DNA of 38,889 nucleotides from a virus: positions 1 through 38,889 of the IMG/VR virus record IMGVR_UViG_3300018476_000023; one strand, 5' to 3'. This document shows, one piece after another, positions 29,816 through 37,426 of the stretch. Numbering within the stretch: the stretch's first letter is position 1; each line of letters starts with the position of its first letter. The notes beneath the pieces are model-generated. The model was not told the origin of the DNA and did no database searches. It was given only the letters and a program-made list of their open reading frames with translations. The translations under genes were made by a program, and so were the position numbers.

Positions 29816-30418
29816 ATGGCAGCTATCAAAACCACCAGACTAAAGGCAGTGAACATTATCCTGTCTGCCGCTGGTAAGGGGCCGATCACGAACATTGTCA
29901 CGGGAGCCAGCATGGACTCCGACACTGCCCAGGGTTGTCTGGATGAAACCATAAATGTCGTTCTCTCTGAAGGTTGGTACTTCAATACCCGCAAGAATGT
30001 TACGCTTTCCCCTGATGTGAACAGCGAGATTCTTCTACAGGAGAACGTGATTAGATTAGAGTTCCCATATATCTTTACTGATGGCGTCAAGTATACCATC
30101 AGGGGGAACAAGTTATACAATGCCAACACTGGAACAACTAACGAGTTTGATGAAGCAGTCGTGGCAGACATTGTTGAGCTTCTGGAATGGGATGATCTCC
30201 CTGAAGCGGCTCGAATTTATATCGCTAAAAGTGCTGCCAGATTGTTTGTTGACCGTTTCATTAGCGATCCTAATAGGATACGTTCTACTGCCGCTGATGA
30301 AGCGATGGCGTATGCCAAGCTCAAGAGGGAGGATGTGAATACCTCCAACTCCCGGATCTTTGGCCCGGAGTTCTCCCGTATTGTAGATAGGGGTAAGCCC
30401 CTGGATTGGGTAAATTAG
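29816..30418 (+). CDS. Tail tubular protein A (T7 gp11-like)
   Basis: A protein of 200 residues (T7: 196). It begins KTTRLKAVNIILSAAGKGPITNI, contains WYFNTRKNVTLSPDVNSEIL and FVDRFISDPNRIRSTAADEAMAYAKLKRED, all typical of the T7 gp11 ring that joins portal and tail nozzle. AAAGG is upstream of the ATG. Confidence 0.93.
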   Translation: MAAIKTTRLKAVNIILSAAGKGPITNIVTGASMDSDTAQGCLDETINVVLSEGWYFNTRKNVTLSPDVNSEILLQENVIRLEFPYIFTDGVKYTIRGNKLYNANTGTTNEFDEAVVADIVELLEWDDLPEAARIYIAKSAARLFVDRFISDPNRIRSTAADEAMAYAKLKREDVNTSNSRIFGPEFSRIVDRGKPLDWVN

Positions 30419-30419
30419 T

Positions 30420-32909
30420 ATGCCGCTGGTTAGACAACCTGTGCCGAACCTTATCGGTGGTGTCTCCCAGCAATCAGCAGCCGTGCGCCCAAACGACCAA
30501 TGCACCGACCAGATTAACTGTTGGCCCTCTCCTAAGGATGGCCTCACCAAGCGTCAGCCCTCGCAGCACATAGCTAAATTAGTGGCTGGCCTGACTGGTA
30601 CCGCTCGTAATCACTTCATTAACCGTGATACCGCAGAGCAGTACCTTATGCAGTTCTCTACGACTGATGTGAAGATCTATACGCTTCTCCCCATAGGCAC
30701 CAAGATCGCAGGAGACTCCCTGACAGTTACGGGGACCTTTACCTATCTTGCCAATAGCCTCTCCAAGACGGCCCGTGATAGTCTCAGAGCTTACACGATT
30801 GCCGACTATACGTTCCTCCTCAACAACACCAAGACGACCGCTATGGATACTGCGGTTACCTCCACTGGTACGAATAGCGGCTCTGGGTTACGTGAGGCGT
30901 TCGTATTCGTACGCCAGGGCAACTACGGTACCAAGTATCGTGTCCGTGTCGCTGGTACTAACGGAGTAACCACCTTTGATAACACCGTAGAGGCTCGCAC
31001 ATATACCGGCCCTGGTGGTGGTGGTGGTCCTCCTACTGGTACCGGTGCTTTACTCAACACAATCAAAACCGATGATATCGCATTAGAACTTCAGCTCCAA
31101 CTTCAGAACCTCGGGATCTTCGTAGGTACCGGATCGGTTACACTGAAGGGGTCCGTAATTCGCATTGTGTGTGCAGGGAACTTCTCTGCCGTAGAAACTA
31201 TGGACTCTGTTGGTGACTCTACTCTTTCTGTTGTTTGGAAAACGGTACCTCGGGTTACTAATTACCTTCCTGAGATCTGCGTCAACGGTTATATCGTCAA
31301 GGTTGTTGGCGATGCTGAGATCGCTCAAGACGATTACTATGTCAAGTTTTTTACCAAAGAAACTGGGACGGTCTTTGGTAGAGGCGAGTGGCAGGAGGAT
31401 CTTGGATACGGACAGGAGTATCAATTCCTGGCCTCCACCATGCCGCATGTACTTATACGTACTTTCAACGGCTCTGGTGATCCACAGTTTGCTTGGCAAC
31501 CGGCAACATGGCTTCCTAAACTGGTTGGGGATACTGTTACTAACCCTCGCCCTTCTTTCATCGGCAAGGCGATAAGCAATATATCCTTCTATAAGGAACG
31601 TCTCCTCTTCTTGGCTGATGACAAGATCGTTTTATCAGAGACTCAGAGTAGGGACGGTGGTTCCATCTTTAATTTCTGGCGGGTGACCAACCTTGTGCTG
31701 GAAGATACGAGCCCTATAGATGTTACAAACAACTATACTCCTGTGGCAATCAGTAAATCAGCGACACCCTACAATCAGAATGTTATTCTCAAATCCGCAA
31801 GATCGCAATTCGTTCTCCGAGGGGCCGAGATATTATCCCCTCGTACTGTACAAGTTACCCCAGTGTCACAGTTTGAGTCCTTTGCCGACTTGGACCCAAT
31901 CGCTGCCGGACGATCCTTATTCTTCGGATTCAAGCGAGGAGACTATTCTGGACTGAGAGAGTTCTTCGAGATAAACTCAGAGAACGCTCAGTTTGACTCC
32001 ACGGATATAACCCTGAACATCCCCAATTACATCTACGGGGATATCTCATGGTTCGCCATCTCCACTCTGGAGGAGACTCTGGTATGCCAGACGATCCCCA
32101 ATAATCTCCTGTACGTCTACAAGTACATCTGGCAGGGGAACCAGAAGGTTCTCTCCTCCTGGGGTAAATGGGAGTTCAACTCCACGGCTACTGTGCGACA
32201 TTTCACCTTCATAGAGAATGTCTTATATCTTCTCATAGAGTACCCGGATGGTATGTATCTGGAGAAGGTTAACGTAGCCACTGGTCTGGTAGATACAGGG
32301 CAAACCTTTATTACCCACTTGGATCGCCGTGTGGACCAAACCAAGGTTACCAGTATGAGCTACGACCCATACGGGAACTTCACGGTGTTCACTCTGCCCT
32401 ATACGATTCATGCCTCTCATATCCCTCAGGTAGTCCAGAAGGTTACCGGCAGGCGATATCAGGTCACAGCCTATAGTACAACCCAGGTTTACGTCTTGGG
32501 TGATATCACGGCGGCTAACTTCTTTGTGGGTCTTAAGTACATAGGGTTCTACCTGTTCACCAAACCCGTCCTGAAGATCCCCGAAGGGCGGGGTATCAAC
32601 CCTGTGCCAGACTCCAAACAGATGGCCCAGCAACTGTGGGTGGAATATAATAGTTCTGGTGCATTCCATATAGATGTTCAGATAGGGAACGGTACCGTAT
32701 ATGCTACTGAGATAGCGGGGCCTGAAGCGGACTGGCAGTCTCTGGATGTGGATACTGTGACCCTCAAAACCGGTAGTGCGTATGTGCCTATAAACGGCAG
32801 ACCTACGGAGGTAGCTTGTCTAATAGTGATGGAAAGCCCCTATCCAGTGAACATAAGCTCAGCCGTGTGGGATCTGATGATCTCCTCACCGTATCGTTCA
32901 GTCAGTTAA
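30420..32909 (+). CDS. Tail tubular protein B (T7 gp12-like nozzle)
   Basis: A protein of 829 residues (T7: 794). The start PLVRQPVPNLIGGVSQQSAAVR then NQCTDQINCWPSPKDGLTKRQPS is diagnostic of the T7 nozzle protein. It begins one base after the gp11-like stop. Inner segments such as RLLFLADDKIVLSETQSR fit the beta-propeller body. The last 94 bases overlap the gp13-like gene in another frame. Confidence 0.95.
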   Translation: MPLVRQPVPNLIGGVSQQSAAVRPNDQCTDQINCWPSPKDGLTKRQPSQHIAKLVAGLTGTARNHFINRDTAEQYLMQFSTTDVKIYTLLPIGTKIAGDSLTVTGTFTYLANSLSKTARDSLRAYTIADYTFLLNNTKTTAMDTAVTSTGTNSGSGLREAFVFVRQGNYGTKYRVRVAGTNGVTTFDNTVEARTYTGPGGGGGPPTGTGALLNTIKTDDIALELQLQLQNLGIFVGTGSVTLKGSVIRIVCAGNFSAVETMDSVGDSTLSVVWKTVPRVTNYLPEICVNGYIVKVVGDAEIAQDDYYVKFFTKETGTVFGRGEWQEDLGYGQEYQFLASTMPHVLIRTFNGSGDPQFAWQPATWLPKLVGDTVTNPRPSFIGKAISNISFYKERLLFLADDKIVLSETQSRDGGSIFNFWRVTNLVLEDTSPIDVTNNYTPVAISKSATPYNQNVILKSARSQFVLRGAEILSPRTVQVTPVSQFESFADLDPIAAGRSLFFGFKRGDYSGLREFFEINSENAQFDSTDITLNIPNYIYGDISWFAISTLEETLVCQTIPNNLLYVYKYIWQGNQKVLSSWGKWEFNSTATVRHFTFIENVLYLLIEYPDGMYLEKVNVATGLVDTGQTFITHLDRRVDQTKVTSMSYDPYGNFTVFTLPYTIHASHIPQVVQKVTGRRYQVTAYSTTQVYVLGDITAANFFVGLKYIGFYLFTKPVLKIPEGRGINPVPDSKQMAQQLWVEYNSSGAFHIDVQIGNGTVYATEIAGPEADWQSLDVDTVTLKTGSAYVPINGRPTEVACLIVMESPYPVNISSAVWDLMISSPYRSVS

Positions 32910-33367
32910 ATCCGAGTATCTACCAAGATGCTTACGAGATAGCCTCCAGGATGCGCCAGGAGGACATTACAGAGGCCCTGGATCTCGGAGGGCTATCCCC
33001 TTCAGAGGCGATCCGGGTGGCTGTAAAGGCTTCCTGTGCCCCTGGGAAGGCTTATATAGCGTATGTCAACAAATCGCCTGAAGTCATATTTGGAGTGGCC
33101 CCGTCTGGAGCTTGCCTTGGGGTTGGTCATCCTTGGCTGCTTGGGACTGATGTTATATCTCGGTTGCCCATTAGGTTTGTTCGTGAGTCCCTGCGGTATG
33201 TAACCGAATGGTTACAAGAGTATCCCATACTAACTCACATCGTTGATGGTAGAAATACTACCCATATAAGGTGGTTAGAGCACATGGGATTCAAGTTTAT
33301 CCGAAACTGGGAGAATAGCGGCCCAGGACGTATCGTGGCTCGTCAGTTTGTGATGATAAAGGAATAG
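32816..33367 (+). CDS. gp13-like protein with acetyltransferase-like fold (DUF2833)
   Basis: A protein of 183 residues (T7 gp13: 138) read from TTG 32816, with GGAGG four bases upstream, inside the end of the nozzle gene. IYQDAYEIASRMRQEDITEAL then PEVIFGVAP and VDGRNTTHIRWLEHMGFKFI match the T7 gp13/DUF2833 pattern with GNAT-like form. In T7 it is needed for correct virion assembly. The first 30 residues are extra and encoded within the overlap. Confidence 0.75.
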   Translation: MSNSDGKPLSSEHKLSRVGSDDLLTVSFSQLNPSIYQDAYEIASRMRQEDITEALDLGGLSPSEAIRVAVKASCAPGKAYIAYVNKSPEVIFGVAPSGACLGVGHPWLLGTDVISRLPIRFVRESLRYVTEWLQEYPILTHIVDGRNTTHIRWLEHMGFKFIRNWENSGPGRIVARQFVMIKE

Positions 33368-33370
33368 TAT

Positions 33371-33925
33371 ATGTGTATACCAGCGTTACCCGCCATCGGG
33401 ATGGGGTTATCCCTGTTGGGTTCCGCTGGTAATATGGCCAACAGCATGGCTACCTACGAGTATCAGAAGGAAATCTCTGAGCGAAACGCGAAGCTTGCCA
33501 AACGTGCCGCGAACTCTCAGTACTCCCAGTTAGGGGAGAAGTACTATCAGGAAGGCGTAGGGCTGGCTGCTGAGGGTGAGAAGGCTGCCGCTGATGCTAA
33601 CGCGGCCCGTAGTAGGGTTAACGCTGCTGCTGCGGAAGCGGGAGTCTCCGGTAACTCTGTGGAAGCTCTACTGGCTGACTTCTCTCGGCAAGAGGGAAAC
33701 TACCTTACCGCCCTGGATACCCAGCGTAGTTTCCAGAAGTCTGAGCTGCACTACGCTAAACAAGGTGTCCGATCAGGGCTCGAAGCTCGCCTTATTAACG
33801 CTGCCCCTCCTGCAAGGCCGGACTTCTTTGGTCAAGCCCTGGGAGCCTTCTCTAACGCCTTCAGTTCTGGGTTGCAATTGGATCAGGTTAGTTACTCCCA
33901 CGGTGGAAATACCCTCTTCATATAG
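33371..33925 (+). CDS. Internal virion protein (T7 gp14-like)
   Basis: A protein of 184 residues (T7: 196), AAAGGA upstream. It begins MCIPALPAIGMGLSLLGSAG, a hydrophobic start like T7 gp14. An Ala-rich helical body follows (RVNAAAAEAGVSGNSVEALLADFSRQEGNYLTAL). In T7 this protein forms a channel in the outer membrane during ejection. Order between gp13- and gp15-like genes supports the call. Confidence 0.85.
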   Translation: MCIPALPAIGMGLSLLGSAGNMANSMATYEYQKEISERNAKLAKRAANSQYSQLGEKYYQEGVGLAAEGEKAAADANAARSRVNAAAAEAGVSGNSVEALLADFSRQEGNYLTALDTQRSFQKSELHYAKQGVRSGLEARLINAAPPARPDFFGQALGAFSNAFSSGLQLDQVSYSHGGNTLFI

Positions 33926-33934
33926 AAAGATCAC

Positions 33935-34480
33935 ATGCCTAAACGTTATGTAGAGAATGACCTAAACAAAGGGCCGTCTCTTCAGCCTACCGTTAGGCAA
34001 CGCGATGACTTCCAACAGGTACATGGGGTCGCTCTCAACCAAACCGATTGGTCAGCCCTTAGTCGCTCCCTTACTAACGCATTAGCCTCCTATACTGACC
34101 TCTACGGAACCGAACAGAGGAAGATGGGTGCTACGGAGTTTACAGAGGAGTTAGCCCGTGCAGAGCAAGAGCATGGGGATATGCAGAAAGCCTTTGCCCA
34201 AGCTGTGGCTAAAGGCGAGATGGCTATGGGGAAGAATCCGTATTTCAAGACGGGTTACCTGGAATCCTTAGCCGAGAATCTCTCAGGCAGAATGCACGCT
34301 GAGGCTTCACCCAAGATCAGACATGGGTACGACCTGGATAAAGTCCCCAATCCCGTGACTGGTGTAGCTCCCGCTGCGGAACCCAGTCAAGCCCCTGCAC
34401 AACCTGTCCCCGGTACTCACTATGTAACCAAGTGGCAGATGCCAGATGGTTCACTCTCTGATTGGAAGCCACCCGGTTGA
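33935..34480 (+). CDS. gp15-like internal virion protein, N-terminal part (ends at in-frame TGA)
   Basis: A protein of 181 residues. It begins with a polar region, then helical segments and GKNPYFKTGYLESLAENLSGRM, a pattern (NPxFxxGY) found near the start of gp15-type internal virion proteins. It ends in a Pro/Ala linker at TGA 34478-34480. The reading frame continues without a break past this TGA into the 954-residue product. So this is either a separate small protein or the short form of a readthrough product. Confidence 0.6.
   Translation: MPKRYVENDLNKGPSLQPTVRQRDDFQQVHGVALNQTDWSALSRSLTNALASYTDLYGTEQRKMGATEFTEELARAEQEHGDMQKAFAQAVAKGEMAMGKNPYFKTGYLESLAENLSGRMHAEASPKIRHGYDLDKVPNPVTGVAPAAEPSQAPAQPVPGTHYVTKWQMPDGSLSDWKPPG
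34478..34480 (+). other. In-frame TGA joining two gp15-like reading frames
   Basis: TGA between GGT and GCG. The frame is open from 33935 to 37426 except for this one codon. The codons 34481-34561 spell a Pro/Thr/Gln-rich linker in keeping with both sides. Readthrough would give a protein of about 1163 residues. A sequencing error or natural mutation is the alternative. Confidence 0.6.
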
Positions 34481-34561
34481 GCGGGCAAATCTTGCACCCC
34501 GGTCAGGGTTGCGGTAACTGCACCGTTACAGTGGACTCCCAAAGCGACTCCCCAGGCTCCT

Positions 34562-37426
34562 GTGAAACAGCAGGGGGTATCGCAAGGTCCCACACAGGGC
34601 ACCAGCACTCGTCCCTCCGCTACTAAGCAAGAGGTAATAGCCTTCCCTGAGATCTCTGGTTTACCTGAGTTCTCTGAGGCTCCTATTGTGGCCCCTCCCG
34701 CCGCCGTAGCTGGCGTTCCTAATGCCCAGATAGCAGGCGTAGCTCCGGTAAACCCCTTTAACCCTGAGGCTGCCGTTACGGAAACCTACAGGAATGTTAT
34801 GGGGTTAGTCCCGCAGAGCGTCCAGAAGGACCCTTGGTTCCGTAAGGCGTTCGCTAAGTCTTGGGATAAGGCGCACCAGAGCCTCATGGCTCAGGCTATT
34901 GAACACCAATACACAGCCCACACGGAGGCCGCTATAGAGCAGCGCAGTATGGAAGTCGGTAGGGCGATAGAGTCAGAACTCGGAAAAGCTTCACCAGATT
35001 ACGCCGGGTTAACTTCGAGGTTTTCAGGGCTTCACGCGGATGGCATCCAGAATCCCTCAGGTCTGGTCTTTGAACAGGTCCAGGCTGGATACCGGAAGCG
35101 TATCGCGGATGGCGACCCCGCTGGAGCCCAAGCCTACTTAGATAAGGCCGCCGATATTACCGTAGGTACCGCCAAGATTTCTGAAGGTAAGTACGCAGAT
35201 AACTTCCAGGCTCTCCGTCAGCACGCCTATGCAGCCAATAGGGCTAAGCAGGATGACGGTGGGGTGCATGAGATTAGGGATATGAAGAAAGCCCTGTCTG
35301 CCCACCCAGATTACCTTGCGATTGCTACCAGTAAGGACCCCGGTGCTGCCGCACAGTTGGGTCAACAGCTTATCGGGAAGATTGCTGCTGGTCAGATTCC
35401 GGGTGTTGAACCAAAGCACTTAGAAGCCGCCATGTCGGAGATCAGTCAGGCTACGGATATCGCTTCTCGACTGAGTAACAACGCTCAGATAACCATAGCT
35501 GCCCAGCATAGGTATAACGTTGACCACGGTAAAGAAGCTGAAGCCATCATTCAAGAGGAGACGCTGCTTACAGGTGCCCAGAAAAACGAGGCAATAAAAT
35601 ACCGTGAAACCCGTGCCGCCAACGTGAACAAGTACCGTAAGAGCAACGTGGATCGCAATGTGGCTGAGATGGAGCGACTGCGCTCTCATGCCTATGATAC
35701 AGACACAGCAAGTCAGGGATACGGACAGGCTATGCAGGATGAGATTGAAACTCTCCGAGAAGCCTTAGCTGACGGCATGGCTGGCCCTGAGCCACAGAAG
35801 TTCATGGCTGAGATTGCTCCTGGTTTAACTCAGGCTGCGAAGGACAAAGTGGAAGCCTGGAATCAGAAGATCAAAGATCGCTCTGAAGCCATGCAAACTC
35901 GTGTGGATGAGATCCTTGCGAATAACCAAGATCCCGAGGCGTTCATCAGAAGTATCGAAGGTAAGGATATCGGCCAGAAGGAAGCCGACAAGATGCGCAA
36001 CCGGGGACAGGAACTCTTCGCCCCAATAGCCCAATCCCGAATCAACGCACAGAATAGACTCCCCAACATCCTCCAGGAAGTTGACAAGTCTATGAAGGAT
36101 ACTACTAAGTACAACAAGGTCGGTAAAATCCTGACTGGACCTGGAGTAACCCTCGGTCTAATCAACAATGATCCTTCTAACTTGGTTGCGGTCCCCAACC
36201 CCTGGGGTGGAACTACGCTTACTATTAAAGAGACTGCTAACTATTCCCGGTGGAAGAATGATATCGGACAGCAGGCAATAGCTGCACACCAAGAATGGGT
36301 TAACTCCGATGCTGGCAAGAAAGCTAATGATGGGTCCAAGACTGGATTCCTAATTGCCTCTGACAATGCTATGAACGAGATTCAGCAGATCGTTAGGGAT
36401 CACGTAGATGGTGACAGTCCGTTAGGTAAGATAGACTTTAGTGCTGTAACTGGGAAGGGTGGTGGCCCGGATAAACCCCAGAAGCCAGTTAAACCCGCAA
36501 GTGAAACTGGAGCTGCCCCCAAGGAGGCCGCTGGTGCGTCCACAGAGATCACCCCCGAGGAAACCGCAAAGCTCCCCAAGGTTGGAGAGCGCGATACCGC
36601 ATACGATCAGGCTCAGTCCTCTTTCATGGAGTCGGATCTTATCCCCGCATTCCAGAACAAGTGGAACGGTGGGGGTTGGCCCCCTGGTAATGAGAATGAC
36701 CGGCTGCCTGACTATGATTTTGCTTCACTTAACAAACTGTCACAAGCCACCAAAACCCTCTCGGCTAACCTGCTGATTAACCCTGGTTTAATCCCAGGTA
36801 ATTCGGCTAATGAGAAGGGATATTCAGCCCTGCGTAAGAATCTTGGTTATGCCGGTGCTAAAGCGGAGCCACTCGCAAGCAGCTCTCTATTCCGTAAGGA
36901 CCAGCTTATAGACCGCTATGTATTGGGTGGGGCTGAGATGGCTGGTCGGAGAGGTAACAGTGGCGGTGGGGCGTTCCATCCGACGCCTATGGCTGCCTTC
37001 GTGTACCGTGCAAAGCAGGCTAATGATCCTGGAGCAAGGAAGTACCTGGAGTTAGCCCGTAAGAACAACCAGTATCTCCTGGGTACCATCATAGAGAAGT
37101 CTGGTGCAACCCCAGAGGAGATTCAGACGGCAGCTATAAACGCTACGTTCCACCTGGGTATCTCTAAAGCGGATATGCTGAAGGGAGCATACACCACTAC
37201 TAAGGGAGATATTCCGCTGGATGGAACCGCTATTGCATTCCAGGTTACCCCTCTGTTTGATAGTATGAGGGAAATGGTGGAGACTATGGAGGGTAACAAC
37301 AGGGAAGCTGCAATCATCTTCAACTTCCTTGGCATCCCCTTCGACCCCTCCAAACCAGTACAGACACATCCAAACTACGCCATATTTAGAGCTTACCAAG
37401 AACAAGCTCTTGAGAGGTTGCCGTAA
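34562..37426 (+). CDS. gp15-like internal virion protein, main part
   Basis: A protein of 954 residues if started at GTG 34562 (T7 gp15: 747). It is helical and acidic-basic mixed throughout, with KDPWFRKAFAKSWDKAHQSLMAQAI early on, long Ala-rich helices and a Pro/Ala/Glu-rich hinge at about residues 635-680. No ribosome site precedes 34562, and the same frame is open upstream to the TGA at 34478, so initiation here is doubtful. In T7 the protein is part of the inner core and forms the periplasmic channel during DNA ejection. The stop shares a base with the gp16-like start. Confidence 0.75.
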   Translation: MKQQGVSQGPTQGTSTRPSATKQEVIAFPEISGLPEFSEAPIVAPPAAVAGVPNAQIAGVAPVNPFNPEAAVTETYRNVMGLVPQSVQKDPWFRKAFAKSWDKAHQSLMAQAIEHQYTAHTEAAIEQRSMEVGRAIESELGKASPDYAGLTSRFSGLHADGIQNPSGLVFEQVQAGYRKRIADGDPAGAQAYLDKAADITVGTAKISEGKYADNFQALRQHAYAANRAKQDDGGVHEIRDMKKALSAHPDYLAIATSKDPGAAAQLGQQLIGKIAAGQIPGVEPKHLEAAMSEISQATDIASRLSNNAQITIAAQHRYNVDHGKEAEAIIQEETLLTGAQKNEAIKYRETRAANVNKYRKSNVDRNVAEMERLRSHAYDTDTASQGYGQAMQDEIETLREALADGMAGPEPQKFMAEIAPGLTQAAKDKVEAWNQKIKDRSEAMQTRVDEILANNQDPEAFIRSIEGKDIGQKEADKMRNRGQELFAPIAQSRINAQNRLPNILQEVDKSMKDTTKYNKVGKILTGPGVTLGLINNDPSNLVAVPNPWGGTTLTIKETANYSRWKNDIGQQAIAAHQEWVNSDAGKKANDGSKTGFLIASDNAMNEIQQIVRDHVDGDSPLGKIDFSAVTGKGGGPDKPQKPVKPASETGAAPKEAAGASTEITPEETAKLPKVGERDTAYDQAQSSFMESDLIPAFQNKWNGGGWPPGNENDRLPDYDFASLNKLSQATKTLSANLLINPGLIPGNSANEKGYSALRKNLGYAGAKAEPLASSSLFRKDQLIDRYVLGGAEMAGRRGNSGGGAFHPTPMAAFVYRAKQANDPGARKYLELARKNNQYLLGTIIEKSGATPEEIQTAAINATFHLGISKADMLKGAYTTTKGDIPLDGTAIAFQVTPLFDSMREMVETMEGNNREAAIIFNFLGIPFDPSKPVQTHPNYAIFRAYQEQALERLP

